A stretch of 64,000 nucleotides of DNA from Neopestalotiopsis rosae (GCA_023078685.1 JALGAS010000005.1:1798001-1862000); one strand, 5' to 3'. Shown: positions 45,239-59,639, numbered from the stretch's first letter. Made by a program: numbers and translations. Notes: generated from the letters alone by a model not told the origin.

Positions 45239-47654
45239 TCAGTGCCTCATGTTGAAGGTCTTCTCAAGTTCGAGCATGGATATGTTATCATATGGTGCTC
45301 CGTGAACGTAATCTCCGCGCTCACACATGCCTCGCCAGTGGTAGGCCGCGCGGCGATAGTCCCAATCGTACATGGTCTCGCAGCCACTCATTGGCTTTCT
45401 CTGGAAGCCAGCACGGACTCGGAGCTCCTCAATCGCAGTATCGAGATTCTCCAGTTGGATTTTAAGGTCATCCTTGAATCGAAAGTCGAATATAAGATGC
45501 ATTTGCTGGATGACTTCCTGGCGCTCCTGGTTGAGGACCTCGACCTCGGCGAGGCAGTCCTTTGGCGTCTTGAGCTGCGCCGTTGCTTTGAGGAACTGCG
45601 CATTGTTGTGCAGCGCAGTCTTGGAAACGCCCAGAATCCACTCGAGGTCTGGCTTGTCGCCAGGAGCATTACGCCACAGGTAGTTGGCAATCTGGCACTT
45701 CTCGAGATGGTTGTTTCCAAGCTCGTAGCGAAGCTGGCTGTGTAGCTCACAACCCTCGCAGATCATCTGCGTAGCCTGGCGATGTCTGACTGTATTCCGG
45801 AATAGCGTTTCAGGCAAGCGTTCTTTACACTTCGTGCACGTCAGACTGGACTCGCGGAGAAATCGCCGTGTTACTGGGCTGGCTTCAGCCGCAATCGCCA
45901 GATCGATTTTAACGGTTAAGTCGAACTGCTGCGTCAGCCACTCGCGACAGTGCTCATCCTCAGCATTTGGACACGCCTCCTTTGCGTAAGTCTCTCGTGT
46001 GTCTGCGTTTGAGACAAAATTGGCTGCTGCCACACAGAGATTGTATGTCTGATTGACAGCCAGCGGCAGCCTATCGAGCCAGCGTCGGAACGCTTTGCCG
46101 GGCTGGCATAGCTCGATTTCGGCCTTTTTAGCCGCACGAAGCAAGGAGACCAGGTTCGCGGCCAGAGCCTTGCCAATGTCAGTTCCCCAACTGTTGAAGA
46201 TGCGCGGATCTGAGTGCGTGACGCCGTAGGATCCCATACGGTCGACGATAGGCCCCTGCCGGTACTGAGGCGCGATGTCGAGGTCCAAGAGAGGCTTTCC
46301 GTCTGCGCGGCGCTTCTCGTTGGTACGTCCCACGATCTCGATGACATCCTTGACTGCGCTCAAGTCGATCAAAGGACAGCTGTAAATGCAGAGGCACTTC
46401 AGATTGACCAAGCTATCGACGATAGCCTCGATCGTCTTGGTGCACATGAAATCAATCTGCACCAATGCGAGGTAGTTGTAATTCTTGCGGTGCTCACTGA
46501 ATGCAACCACTAAAACCCTGTTAGCATCATGAAGTACTGACAGACGAAGGTGTACTTACAAGACCTTTGCACAATACCGCACTGTTTCATGTACTTCAAC
46601 TCCTTCTGATTATGGCTGTAACCGCTGACCATGCGGAAACCACGCTCGTTGAAAAGATGCTCGTAGGGCAGAGGCTCCTCGGCATCTTCTGGCTGGACCT
46701 GCGGGGGCCAGAATACAGCAGGATCGCCAGTGTAGCCTGCTGCCATGGCCTGGGCCTTTCTGCAAGGACCGACAGCGAGAAACTTTGGCACGTGAATCTT
46801 GTCAACATCCTGTTGAGTGATCTTGCCACGCTTGATCATGGACTCCAGGTCTTCCGGGAATCTGTCGCATAGGCCAAAGTCGAGATTGTTCGTGTTGAAA
46901 TACCCCTATGGCCAGTGAGTTGAAAGTCTGCAAGTTTTTAGAACAAAATGTACTTACCATCAAGTCGTTGACATCTCTTCGAAGTCTTTGACAGCTGCGC
47001 GTAAAGTTTGACAGGGCCTCTGCATGGCCAAATAGCTTCTCTACGATGAGGTCGCGAATATCTCGGTTGTTCCAAATGACCTGAAAGAAGAGACTGTTCT
47101 GTTCGGCCTCCTTCTGTGCGAATGGAACGCCGCTCGCCTTGTAAAGTGCCTTGAGAGTTTCCATTAGTCACATTGTTCATCGTCATTTGTTCACATGGAC
47201 TTACCGAAGTGACCAGACCGCCAACGTTTGGGAAGAGAGCGAAGCTCCCTGCCTTCATATCGTCCTCGGTGCGAGTATGTTGCCTTTCCTCGTGACTGTA
47301 GTTTCCAACGCGATTCATGTGCGGATTGAGGCGCTGATTAAACTTGGCAGACTCGAACTCGCCCTTATCCTCAGAGCGGGCCATGCCATGATCGTCGCCC
47401 TTGTCGTACCGGAGATAGTAATTTCCATTCTCAGGATGAGGATGGGCGAGAACACCAAACTTCTGAGGAATCTGTTGGACCAGCGGGCCTCCGTCGATCA
47501 TGTAAAAGCGGTTGCCCTCGATTTCCGTTTCCTCATAATGCTTGGTGAATGGGTTGTATGGCTTGGGCATCTTCTCGAGTGTCTCTCTGACACTCCAATC
47601 GTCTAGACGGTGGAGTGAGAGAGGCTGCTGGTCGTTCAGGTAGTTGTAATCCAT
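45239..47654 (-). CDS. F-box-like protein with Zn-type Cys pairs (hypothetical)
   Basis: Exons 47654..47205, 47149..46958, 46905..46560 and 46509..45239 encode 752 residues; introns are 55, 52 and 50 nt with GTAAGT donors and in-phase joins. Residues about 176-214 (WNNRDIRDLIVEKLFGHAEA, then FTRSCQRLRR) resemble an F-box or F-box-like helix set, which in SCF ubiquitin ligases binds Skp1. A leucine-rich stretch follows the last junction (IEAIVDSLVNLKCLCIYSCPL). Near residue 550 a CTKC...CEGC pair 25 residues apart resembles the Zn-type motif of many fungal F-box proteins. The C-terminal part is helical with MYDWDYRRAAYHWRGMCERG. The frame stays open 5' of the chosen ATG up to a TTTTCACAG acceptor at 47732, so an N-terminal extension from an upstream exon is possible. 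The F-box label is inference. Confidence 0.82.
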
Positions 47655-47731
47655 TATTGCGGAATACAGTTGCTCTGTAGCTGAATCTAGCAGATTTTGG
47701 TTCGGAGTAGATGCTGTTATTGATCTGGGCA

Positions 47732-49436
47732 CTGTGAAAAGATAATTAGATGCGACAAAGGCAATTGACTGACAACGGCAGGAGCGTGGCGAGCGCTTAG
47801 GTCATGAAGATGTAATGAGAGTCAATCATGAAGCTGGCAGTGAAGCCGCAATATCATAAGGTTCTTTCTTTTCAGGAGACAACACACTTGTGAGTCGACA
47901 AATACAAGAGCGGGAAGGAACTCTTGCTTTGGTTGTGGTAAAGGCGGAGATGCGACATACAGACTTGGTGATGTTGAGCTAGAGTTGGAGATGAAAGTAA
48001 GGAAAGCTTGATTGTATAGAGTAGTGAGTTCCAGAGTCATGTGCTTGTGCAACTAGTACTTGAGAAGTAGTGGGATGTTGAGGGTAGCAGAGACAATAAT
48101 GGATGTAGACATTGAGATGGAAGTTGATTATAACAAATGGGCAGAAGGAAGGAGCAGTGAAAAGAAGTAAAAGGAAAGAAGGCAGATCGGATACCGGGAG
48201 AATCAAGAGATACCAAGCAAACATACCTTCTGGCTCGAGATGATTTGTGTCGTGAGTAGACAGTGTCAGTGATTCGCAAGCAAGAGCCTCTTATGAGTAT
48301 TGCGCAAGTACTGCAATACAGCGTGCAAGGAGTTTGTAGCTCCCGAAGCGCAATGTGAGAGATTTGTAGTCGGAGCAGGAGTCCTTGCTTCCCACTAAGT
48401 CGAGTTGATTGGCTTCAGCGTCAGAAACTGGCAGTGTGAATCAAGATCAGGAGTCCGCTCGGCAGCTGCAATGCGGAGTGAAATTATAGGAATGAAAAGA
48501 TCAGGAGTGAGCTAATGCTCGGACTGCGAGATGACGCGACGACAACTGAAGTAGCGACAGGCCAAAGCGAACTTGTGCGTAGAGGGTCTCGCTGTACTGC
48601 GAATTTGGAAAGTATGCCTGCGAAGTCGACAGCGACGGCAACTGATCACGCGCGACGTCCTTGTCAAGGTTAACAGGAGGCGCTCATTGAAGTCGTGGAA
48701 ATAATCGAAGCATAAGGGTTTGTCAAGGTTGTAGACGTGAATGTTTGAAGCGTCGTAGTGTTGAAAGGGTGTTGTAGTGGTCGAAAGAATAGGAGGACTG
48801 GAGAAGTAGAGGTGTCGGAGAATGTGGAAGTGTCTGGAGAATGTGGTAGATGATCAAGAGTTGGAAAAAAAACAGCGAGTAGAAGAAGCTGTCTATTAAA
48901 CCTCTGCGGGTCTAAATAGTAGAGACGCGACGCTTGGTGTTGTTCTTGAAGATGGGCAGGTGCTCCAACAGCGAGAGAAAAGGGGAAGTCACCAGAACGC
49001 AGTCTAGCGAGGACTGGCGTTTTGCTCAGGGACGCGCTTCGGTCAGGGAGCGTGGCAACAGCGGCTGGATTTGGGCAACAAAGGGAAGAATTTTCGTGGA
49101 ACTGGGCAGGGTTCGCGACGCGTCTTCAGGGAAAGGGTAGATGCTGGCTGGATAGTGATGTAGCCAAAAGGGGGGCAGGCGCTCAGGTATTGCTCAAGAT
49201 CATGGTGTTGATGATGCGAGAGGCGGTTTTCCACTTCAATCAAAACACAGACAGCAAGTAAAGGCAACTTACGAGTGAAATTGAGGCTTCGAACACGAAC
49301 CTCGAAGGCTTGGCTTGTTGAAGAATGGAGTTGGCGTTGGATCGGTCGAGAAGAAGTAGAAGATGAGTGCAGGAAAATTGTGTTGCTGGTTGACGAAACG
49401 GAAGTGTTTGGTCAGGGAGCAACACACTATATATAG
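47732..49436 (-). promoter_or_regulatory. Candidate long spliced leader and promoters of the F-box-like gene
   Basis: Upstream of the F-box-like gene the minus strand carries a TATATATA box (49428-49435), about 130 bases of CA/CT-rich leader-like sequence, and a GTAAGT donor at 49272. A second CA/CT-rich leader-like stretch lies at about 48690-48880. A GTATGT donor at 48226 could pair with the TTTTCACAG acceptor ending at 47732 (495-nt intron). Together these suggest one or two promoters and a long 5' leader. The joins between pieces are inference. Confidence 0.4.
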
Positions 49437-52352
49437 GCTTTGACGCAGTGGGCTCTACAGAAGGTTTTCCTGTTGCTATGGTAAAGAGGAGAGCAGCCGG
49501 ACTGTGTGATTTGTTTGTTTACCTACTCGCCGGAGTGGTTTATTTGAACCCAGGTTGGTTCGCGGACTGCTCGTTGACTTCTTCGGCCCTCTTCTCGCAA
49601 AGTGGCGACTTAAGTTCAGTCCTACAGAAGAAATCGACAAGGCCGGAATGCCTGAAGTCTATTCACAACATTGCAAGTTATTCAGAATAGTCCTCCGAAG
49701 AAGTAAGAAGGGCAGCTCGTTCAAGGACTGCTGTATATTGAGGGCAATATTATCCGTTGATAAGATGCCCCTATTCATAAAACTGCTATAATAGATGTTC
49801 CAGTATCAAGTGGCCAATAATACCGCTCCATAATGAACATGAAAGTACGGAAAGGTTCTCGGTATCGTAATGTGGATGCTTGGGTTATTGGAGGCGCGGC
49901 CGTATTAGAAGCACGAGTCCCAAAAAAATAAAAAGGTTCTGCGTGGCATATGCAACCATGATAGAAAGGGGTATTGGTTGTTGGTATGGTAACAATAAAT
50001 TCTAATTTGAACGCAAGGCTTCTCCGATCAAGGTGGCAAAAGTCCCTTTTGACTGCATGGCACGATTGCCTCGTCTATGGACAAGTTGACTTTATGAGCT
50101 GGCCTAGAAAGTCTACGTCAGGCTCGTCAACCTCTCCCACAAGCCGTTGTCATCTCTCCATTGCTTGTAGGTATCATCGTGGCTATTCTGTGGCGCTGTT
50201 TTAACTGCCTACCGAGTCTCCGCCAAAATGTTATTAGTAAAGTGTTGGGAATATCATTGGGCATCCCCCACCTAAAAGACCACTGGAAAATGCAATATTT
50301 TCGCCTGGACATGCAATATAGATTATGTTGGTCGCAATTGTACTTAGTAAAGCCTGCCGTCAATGGAAAATGGGCGGGAGAACAGAATTAAGTAGATCGA
50401 TAGTAGATATTTAGCCAGAAGAGAAAAGAAAATAGCATGACAACTCAAGTATAGGGCAAATCTCTATCACTCTAGTTGAACGCAAAAAATTGGAAGGGAG
50501 CTTGCTTGTCTGTGTGCTGATCGTTTGAGGGAAGAGAGTGGAATATTGTCAAGCCGTAGTCCATCAAACGTTCAAGAAGGCCGACTTGCACGATGAGGCT
50601 GCAAGATCTCGATGCAACGGGGCAGAGTGAATGCCGGAAATTTGTTCAAATCATGATATTAATCCATGCCTCACGATGTTTAGATGATTTGAGCTACCGC
50701 GCAGCTCAACCCTCCGGATATCATCGAATTAATTTCAAGAGGACTTGGCTAAAAGACCTGACTGACAATGAAGGAATGCAAAAATCGTGATGTATCTTAT
50801 ATAGTCAACTGGGCCCTAGATCGATGATAAACGGGCGATGGCTTGGCCTGATGTGTATGTGTATGAACAAGGAGACAGATACCCACGACACCTGCCCAGG
50901 AGAAGGTATAATATGTGTGAAAACTTACTTGATTTCTGGTACCAACTCGATTTGAATCCAGATGCCAACTTCCATGCAATGATATGATCGGACCTGGTAC
51001 ATTCCGGTATATATATAGTCAATTATCTGACTCACACTGATGCTGTTCTTCAATCCCATACAATTACATAATCTAGTGTGCGGGAACAAACACAAAAGCA
51101 TACGAACGGTCCGTGCCATGGAGACATGAACCGTATAATTTCCCCGGATCGAAGGCGTGATGGGAGAGGATTTTGATGATTGTTATTTCGAGGTGTCTCA
51201 GCACTGGCTCATTTACGCCATATATAATGTTTCAGCTGCTCGACAAAAGTTCTGATACGGTAGACTCTTTTCATATACTCTTAGATATACCAATTCCCAG
51301 GCCAAAGGCTTTGAGGCAAATAAGATGCTTCGGTGATCGTTGTATTATCAAAGGCACAAGTCCGTAGACCATGGACAAACTACAGGATGTCAACATAATG
51401 GCCATAGAGCACAAAATTTCAACTACCGTCCAAGGCAAAGCAACGATATGAATGATCTCAGCAATCAATGAGGACTAATAAATATGGGATTGCTTGATTG
51501 CTCCTGCACATGGCTTGCCAACACTACTTGACCTCACAAACTACTTGTTGCAAGCACACGCCACTCAGTCACGTACGAAGAGGAACCAAGTCTGATCTTT
51601 ACCAGCTGAACTGTGGCCATGCCAACTTCGACTTGACCAACGACGTATATGATTCACTTCTGAATATACTCGCTTGTAGTCCAACGACGAGCACGAGACA
51701 TCCCAAACCGAGGTTCATCCGAAGACGATGCAAGCTGACTAATTATATCGGAACATTTTCCAATTCTGACCGTCAATCGCGACGTGATGATTGCGTACTT
51801 ACCATTAAGGAATAATGGGTTGCAGGCAAGTATAGTCGAAGTGACCACAAACAGAGCCGAACGCTTGAGCCTAATGAGGGCTAGAAGGGGGAAGAGAGCA
51901 TGTAGGTTATGTAGTATCGAAACTCGCCCAGGCCCCATACCGGCATAGTGACCTACTTTGCCATCCACACCCACCACCCCAAAAACGATCATATGTACGT
52001 GCCCCCATCCATCCCGGGGACGGGACTTGTAAGATATCTAGTTGGTTTTGGTGGTAGTTTGGAGATTCACTATGGACCGGCTCTTGAAAAGTATATCTCA
52101 GTTATGGAACAGCACAAGACATGGCTTTCGTAGCAACAGTGACAAGTGACAAGTGCACCTTAGTCCAGCCCATCGCAGTTTTCAGCGGGGTGTGAAGGCG
52201 GGGGAGGGTCCTTTGGAGAAAAAAAGGTTGTCACTTAACGGTTTGTTCGTGTCCCCCTCGCTACTAATAGCTTCCCTCGTTGATGGTGTCCTCGCACGAC
52301 AGTAGATCGGAATCTGCATATTTCCTCCCCCATCGATGGAGAGGTGGGGTTT

Positions 52353-52400
52353 TGTGTGTGTGCATGAGAGAGGGAGAGTGTGTGTGTGCGTGCGTGCGTC
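52353..52400. repeat. GT/GA-rich microsatellite
   Basis: Imperfect GT dinucleotide runs (tttgtgtgtgtgc, gtgtgtgtgcgtgcgtgcg) are separated by a short GA run. This is a simple sequence repeat inside the gene-free interval. Confidence 0.75.
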
Positions 52401-55400
52401 CGTGGTGGCAGTTCACCGATTTTGGTCTTCTTTCCACTTTATCCGTAGTCAACAAATCAAAGCTTGTGTACCTGGCGGAAGTCCTTTGGGGGGCGCGTGA
52501 TCATCTTTCTCTGGGGGACCATCTTTTGGGGGGATCATCATCTTTTTTTCAAAGCGGACAAGCCAAGATGAACTCATCGGCTTGTTTTCGCCCTCAAAGG
52601 CCATAGGATGATGAGAAGATCTCTCCCAGTTGTCTTGAACATGATTAAATTGTAAGCTTCCGCTAGAGAGCTTGTCAAGTCCCTTGCTTGTGCCTATTGC
52701 GGCAGCTCTTGATCAAGAGGTTCGCGGCTTTTCGAATCACCAGGAATTATACACATTCTCATCGGCAGACGCTGCCCCGGCTATAATGGGGCACGATGCG
52801 ATCATAACCGGCAGGCGGGCGGGCGAGAGTGGGATCGCATTGGGGGTGACAGGCCGGAAATAGTCTAGAGCGTATGAGTGGGTTTTTGTACTATGGTATT
52901 GGGGGGTGGGACACCCGAATATCGGACGTGAGTACCAACTTTTTTTTTTCTCTGTCACCCAGGTGAGCATCCATCATTTTCCTCACTATCGTCTTTTCAT
53001 CTCGCCTAATCACATGGTTCAACGGCTCTCGTCGTTACTGCTGCCGGTCGTGGGAAAATGACGGCCAAGTATAGATAGACATTGACAAGTGTAACTTTAC
53101 GGGCCATTGCCGTGGGCCGCTTGGGAAGCTCCCGGGACGTCAAAGCTTTATTATAGAGATCGTTTCCATCAAAGAATGATGTTGCGTCGACCGGCACTAA
53201 AGAAAAGAACGGCCCATGGCCCATGACCCAGTATTACTTGAAGTCAATTTATGCGAGCAGGGCGAGTCAGCCAGGTCTTTGCAAAGAAAATACAAAATAA
53301 AAAAAGTTGGTCGTAAAATCAGAACCCTGGCGATCCACCCAAAAAGTATTCGAAACTGGTCCCCCCTGGTCTTGTTGCTGTAAGTAGGCCATGTTAATAA
53401 TACGTATCCCAGCACAGCCAGCCCAGGCTAATAAGCGCTGCTTGGTGTCGGCATAAAGTCCAACCCTTCAACAACAAAATATTTGTTTCAACTTCTTTTC
53501 CCTCTATTGCCGAAACCTGCCCAACTAAGACCGATGACCCCCTCCCTAGAATCCATGATCCCAGATCCTTACCCGCTTATCCTAGGTAATTAACAGGTGT
53601 ATGATAATGCGTTCCCGTCGCTAATCGAAATCGGGGGGACACATTGGTGGGCAGTCGACTGACTTTTTTCTTCCAGTCCACTGTCGTGGACACACGCACA
53701 TAACGTCATACCTCAGGCGTGCGACATGGTTCGATGCCGTATCTAACCTACCTACATACGTATCGTCAAATGTAGTACGTGGTTGCATGAAAAAAGTTTG
53801 TGATGGTAGGTGGGGGGATTTGATGGTGAGAGTACACAAAACAGTCGCGAATTAATAGCTGGTCTCCATCCAAGGCTGACAAAAGTCTCAATGTGGATAT
53901 GAAAAATAAGCAATGCCCGTCTTTGTCGCGCGCCAAAAGATGGGACGGCCGATTCTTGATACCAGTTTTTCAGATGACGCGTGTGTAAGCCAGCTCCTGT
54001 AACTCGAGTTTGAGAGAAACATTAAAGACATGCAATCATGCTTTGCAGAGTTTGCAAGCTGCGATGACTGTATACCATGTATAAAGCATCGTTTAGGAAG
54101 AAACATTCGGGTCATATGCGACATGTTGGCTGTTATTTAAACAATGACCTTGGCTATAAATATATGCGGGCAAAGATTATGCTAAAATGGTTGTTGTCAG
54201 AGAGTTTACCTGGCAGGCTGGTTTGATATTCACAGACTACTGGTCAGTGGAGTCTAGCTGCAAATAGTAACCCTGGCGAGCAAAGTGTGTTTTTGTGTGT
54301 GGTGGCATGTCTTTTTTCTGGTCACGGACCTCAATCTTACGATGAACCAATTGCTCACACAAGGTCACAGTTTGAGGCTTGGACCGTCTACACCGCCGGC
54401 ATCGTGCAAGATAAGAGGAGGCATGGAGGATAGGGTGGAAAGCGACGTTTCTAGGCATTGCCACAGAGCAAACAGGGCAGGCTGTTTCTAGCCAACGATC
54501 AACCAGGTTTCATAGGTAGAGCAGCGCGCAGTGGGCAGTCCAGCAGCCCAGATAGATAGGCCAGACGGGCCAGACCCACACCCACCAGAGGATGAAAGAC
54601 GCAGATTTGCATCATGTGTGCCCGAACTACCCTATAGACGGCCATGAACTGCAGGATGCGACTCAAGATAGGTGCATGTGAAGTCAGGGCAGAAGTCGCA
54701 AAATGGGGGGTTGTGTACGAATCGGATGGGTACCCCATACTACAGCGACAACGGCGCCAAACCTAGCCAAGCAACTGTTGGCAGAAACGCATGCCGGAGC
54801 TCTAACGCACAAGGCTGGCATGAAGGAACAACTGAAAGCGGATTCGGCAGCACATGAACAAATTGCATCATGACGATCTCGCCAAATCCCGCCCTGCAGC
54901 AACTATTGTTGCTTGCTGACATTTCTGCGGCCGCTGCTGTTGTCGAGCACATGAAAATGTGCATCAAATGGCATGAATGGTACGGAGCACTTGCTGATTC
55001 GCTTAGGCACAGTCTGAAGTGAGCTTGCAGCAACTGTATCAAATACGAACCGGTGGCTGAGGATATCCGGCAGAGGTTAAATTGTGCTGGGTGGGAGGTA
55101 ACAATTCAGCCAGCCATTGCGCAGAAATCTGGCACCAAAGTGACCGCGATAGGTATCAATTCCAGACTGTAGGATCCGCGCGGATTGGCAGCGCATGAAG
55201 AAATAAACTGTATCATCAGTCCGCTCTTATTTTTCGTTTCATACAATCCTACTTGACCTGGCTAGATGGAAAGAAGAGGTGCTGTCTTTGTTGTGTCGAG
55301 ATCCATGCTGTTGTGTTTTCATGTCTGCTCCTTGGCTCCGTTGTGGGAAAAGTTGTTGGGTCAGGCAGACTTTGGGATTTTCTTGCTTTTGCTTTTCTTG

Positions 55401-55718
55401 GTTTAGGTCGTCTAATATATGCCGATCAGCAGGGTCGCCAGATAGCTACTTCGAGGACAGCAGCCAGGTTGTTCGTCGATCAGGGTAGAAGTCATGTCTC
55501 TGTCCTCTGACAGCAGGACAATGAACAGACAGGAAGATGTCGAGTCTCTGAATAGCATCCCGTCCTGTCGTCTGATGCGCCACGAGATAAAAAATGTGTG
55601 TAGTCATCGTGTGCAGTCGCGAAGGCGGACGCGCGCGCAGTGGAAGAGGTGGGATGGGATAAAGTACCCATTCTGACCTAATGCGTGTCAGTAGCGCCCG
55701 CAATCTAAAAAGTTGTGG

Positions 55719-55786
55719 GAGCTGGAGCTCCAGTTGTCAGCTCCAAGCTCCAAGAAAGCCACAGCCTAATTGCTCAAAGCTCCAGT
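55719..55786. repeat. AGCTCCA-rich cluster with 12-bp palindrome
   Basis: The perfect palindrome CTGGAGCTCCAG (55722-55733) is followed by AGCTCCAAGCTCCAAG and later AAGCTCCAG, giving at least four AGCTCCA units in 68 bases, one of them in inverted orientation within the palindrome. It could form a small hairpin or a cluster of protein-binding sites. Confidence 0.7.
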
Positions 55787-58021
55787 CCCTGTGCTTCTCT
55801 AGGTACAGCAGCTAGCTGCCACCAAAATATATGGAATGTAGGTACTTGATAACGCGATACGGATGTGGGGAGCCTGTGTGCTGACGGGGACCAGGCTTCA
55901 AGTAGAGCGCGGCGCAAGGGACGGCGTGGTTTGTCTGGCTTGCTGCTTGGTGCACGTATACAATATTGTGTTGCTGACTGCCAGCTCGCTGGATGACAGA
56001 CGTTCAATATCGGTCGAGAGGATGAGTGTAGGATAGGTAATAAGGCCGGCTTTGGGGATGGCAGCTTGTCAGCAAGAGGCGAGGAAAACCTCGAAAGAGT
56101 CCGGGCCATCGAGCATCCAGCTGGATGCGTGGACTTGGTCTCGATATTAAAGCTTCAGTTGGCCAGCAGCAGCATGGGTCGGTCGTCTTCCAAGGAGGAC
56201 TGATAATTCGATAGAAGCTCAAAAGTATGTTGGTACGTGGTGTACCAGTTCAAAGTACCATATGTCGACAGGCAATAAGGTAAATAGTATGTAAGGTAGG
56301 TATGATGCACTGACACATCCTTGTCGAGTCTGGACTGTGCTTCGATGGAGCTAATTTCCTTTCAATGCGCCGGGCAAGCTGCCGGCGAACCAATTATCGA
56401 GGACGAGCGGTGACGGCGCAAAGAATATTCACCTGAAGCGAAGATTCTGTTGCCGTGATGTTTTTCTGCTTCTTGCCTGTTTTGTTGAGGTTATGGAATC
56501 TCGAATTTCTGGAAGCGCCGCCAAAAAGTGGCCGATCGGGTCGGGTCAAGGCTTATGTCGCGCTGGCGCCCATCAATGTTAATGTCCACATTGTTCTATG
56601 TCTCTGTCCACTATGTGGTGTACGAGGTAAATCAGGAACCAAATAGCCTCCCTACCAGGTAGCGTTAGATACGGGGGATCCGCCCAGCGACCCCAGGCAG
56701 TGATCTGTGTTTCTTCCAAACGATCCTCAGAGTGGTCTGTGGATACGTCGAGATTGATGAAGATGGGGGACCCGTTATTTGCTTCTTGTGTCTTTGGCCT
56801 TCTCCTGCGCGATGCGGTGGCATCTGATCGGCGCTTCCCAAGGACCAAGGAGCAAGTGAAAAAAGAGGCAGACATACCGAAAGCAGGTTCAATGAATCCA
56901 TCCATCACATCCATCCATTCCGTATGGCCAGGGCTGGGCTTGCCTATCAGAATTTTCCTGCACATCAAAAAGGTCCATTGGAAAACCGTGTTCAGGCTTG
57001 CGAAAGTCGACCCTTCATCTCAAAGAGTACATATGTAGCTTTGATCGACACGAAAGGCTCAAGAAGGTTGACCCACCACAATTTTAGCACCAAATTTCGT
57101 AGTCACATGGCGCGCATATCGCAAAGGCTAGAGGTCCAGTTATAGCGTCCAAAATAAACGTGTTTCGGCGGCCAACGGGCCACTAATGTAGGTTAGGGAA
57201 CACTGCTCTTCAACCTGCATATCGGTACTTCAACCCTGAGTCACCGCTACGGAAACTTCTGCCCTTCGTGCGTCGGGTCTAGCATTCAATGACTGGCTTT
57301 GGCTGGCTCACATGCATTCACTTTCACCTGGGCTGGGCGGCATTCATTCGATTTCCATGGATCAACTCAACTGAAAACTTAACCCCCCAAGATCCCTCCC
57401 ACCCCCTGGGCACCCTTCCCAGCCCCCAGCCAAACCAGCGCCAGGGCATATTCACCCGACTGTCTGCTTGCTTGCTTCGCTGTAACCTGTGCTCGATACG
57501 GAACACCTACAGCAATGCCATGAAAATGCAGAATGCAACTCCATGTCCAAATGGCGCAGGAGAGGTGCAGAAACCACTGCAATGAGTCCTGCATACACAG
57601 AATATCGGTACATGCATATGGAACGGCGAGCGCCCGCGGGTTTGTGCTTCCCCCATTTTCATATGTTGAGCAGGTCTTGCCAGAGGGAAGGGGTCAAGAA
57701 GATCATACATAGAATACATCGCGTCTAAGACCTAGGTAGGTAAGAAGGAGTGGGTATGTTGGCAACGTAGGTTTACGTCCTAGTATTCAAGTCGTCGACG
57801 AGAAGGACCGTTTGCTGCGTAAACATATGAAGATCTGTCTGCGAAACCAGTCCAGGGTAGGAGGTCAAGTTTTTCAAAGCGATATGTAAAAACATGAGAT
57901 CCATGACAAACAATATTTTCAACTCACACAGTCTCAGGATGCCGTGCCGAGGAGACCAGGAAGGACGCACATTGACTGCTCACGCGCGCGTCAAGACAAG
58001 GAACAAAAAAAAAAAGTTGAC

Positions 58022-58100
58022 TACCACACACACCCACGCACACGCACTTACACACACATACGTAGGTACAACATACACGCATACGTCGTACGTACATCCT
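58022..58100. repeat. CA/TACG-rich microsatellite after an A-run
   Basis: A run of eleven A (58004-58014) is followed by imperfect CA repeats (cacacacacccacgcacacgc, broken by other bases) and tacg/acgt units up to about 58100. Simple sequence; no gene. Confidence 0.75.
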
Positions 58101-59639
58101 GTGCTCTCTCGCCGGTTCAAAAGAAGGAATATATTCCGTACTACTGTAGATAACAACAGCAGGGACAGACGGGGACAGATCTAGATTGAACTGTCAACGA
58201 CTCGGGAAATCGTCCATCCAATGCGCCCTATTCAAGCATGCATCTTTCTGACCGCACTTCATGCCCTAATGTCAAAATGAGGATGGCCGTTGAGAAGAAT
58301 GTCGATCCTCCAGCATCTAGCCCACCAGAGAGCCACATGTCACGGAAGACGGATAGAAATGTTACGGAAATAGTGAAACACATTCAATTATCACAAAAAG
58401 GCAATCATCAAATCATTGGGCATGATCAAATTCTGTTACAGTACTCGCTTGAGTGAGAGGGGTACCTTACCTAGGGCAGATAATAGTAATACCTTTGTGA
58501 CCCTCTTTCATCTGTCGGTCTCGTCCGCTCATACATATGGTTCAGCCCAAACTACATTGCTTACGGTCGACCAACCAATGTTGGGCTGTTTGGGTGGTGA
58601 CTGATTATATTTGGGGATGAAGTGATTGATTAGGGTATTATGGTCGAAATTTCGAATACAGTGCTTGGACCCCCGGACGATCAAGCGAAGAACGTGGATC
58701 GCGGTATTCCGTAGCGCCAGGGCGCTCCCTTTTGCTCAAAGAAGGATCGCAATGGTGCCCCTTGTTGTTGCCGGTGCACTGCTAACGACAATGTAATTTC
58801 TCTTCTTCATTTAAAGACATGGTGGTGAGCACAGACCACAGGGGGTGGGAAGGACACGAACGGAGTACATGCATGCGAGCGATGCAATGCAATGGATGGC
58901 CCAGCAACAAGAGATGAATAGATATTGAGACCTTTAGGGCCCAGAAGCACAGCAGAAACAAGCAAAAAAAAAAAGAAACCCGGGAAACAAGGAAAAAAGA
59001 AAGGAAAATTATCTGGCTGGTTTTCCCCCTGGTACCATAGTAAAGGGAACAGGCATTTCGAGTGTCGTCGAATCATGAATATGGAGCCGTGAACGAACTC
59101 ACGTTGGTGGCCAGACGAAAATGTACGTATGGAAATTCAATCAGACGACCCTGGGGGCATCAGTGGAGGCCGTGGTGGGCATGATTCTAGCGCTAGTAGC
59201 CTGTAGAGAGCGCTAGATGGAAGCCCCAGAAGGAGCTCAGAGCAGGAGAGATGGGAAAACAAGGAGTAAGGAAAAAAAAATATATTAGGAAGAAAAAAAA
59301 AAGGACCCTACAAACCAGACAGGTACCTTGACAAGCTCCAGTCTCCAGTCAATCAATCATACCAAGTCATATCTTCTCTGGGTGACTGACCCATGGCGGT
59401 CCTTAGGTGGTCCTTGGTGGCATTTGAGGCGACCCGCCCGGGCCCCACACACCCCTGTAGCTTCCCTGCTGGCGTCCCTTGTCTTTGCGGCCAGGAGCGC
59501 CGGCGGCATTGATTGGACTGCGCGAGAGAACAGAGATCCAATGTACCACTCACTGCTGCTTGCTGCCCTCCCTATTATTTTTCCCAAGGCCCATGAAAGC
59601 GAGACAGACAAGACAAGCAGCAAGGAAATTAAATAAGAA

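Noticed and set aside
54300..55050. Several 70-100 codon frames in the gene-free interval
   Set aside because: Overlapping frames on both strands with no consistent codon preference and no domain.
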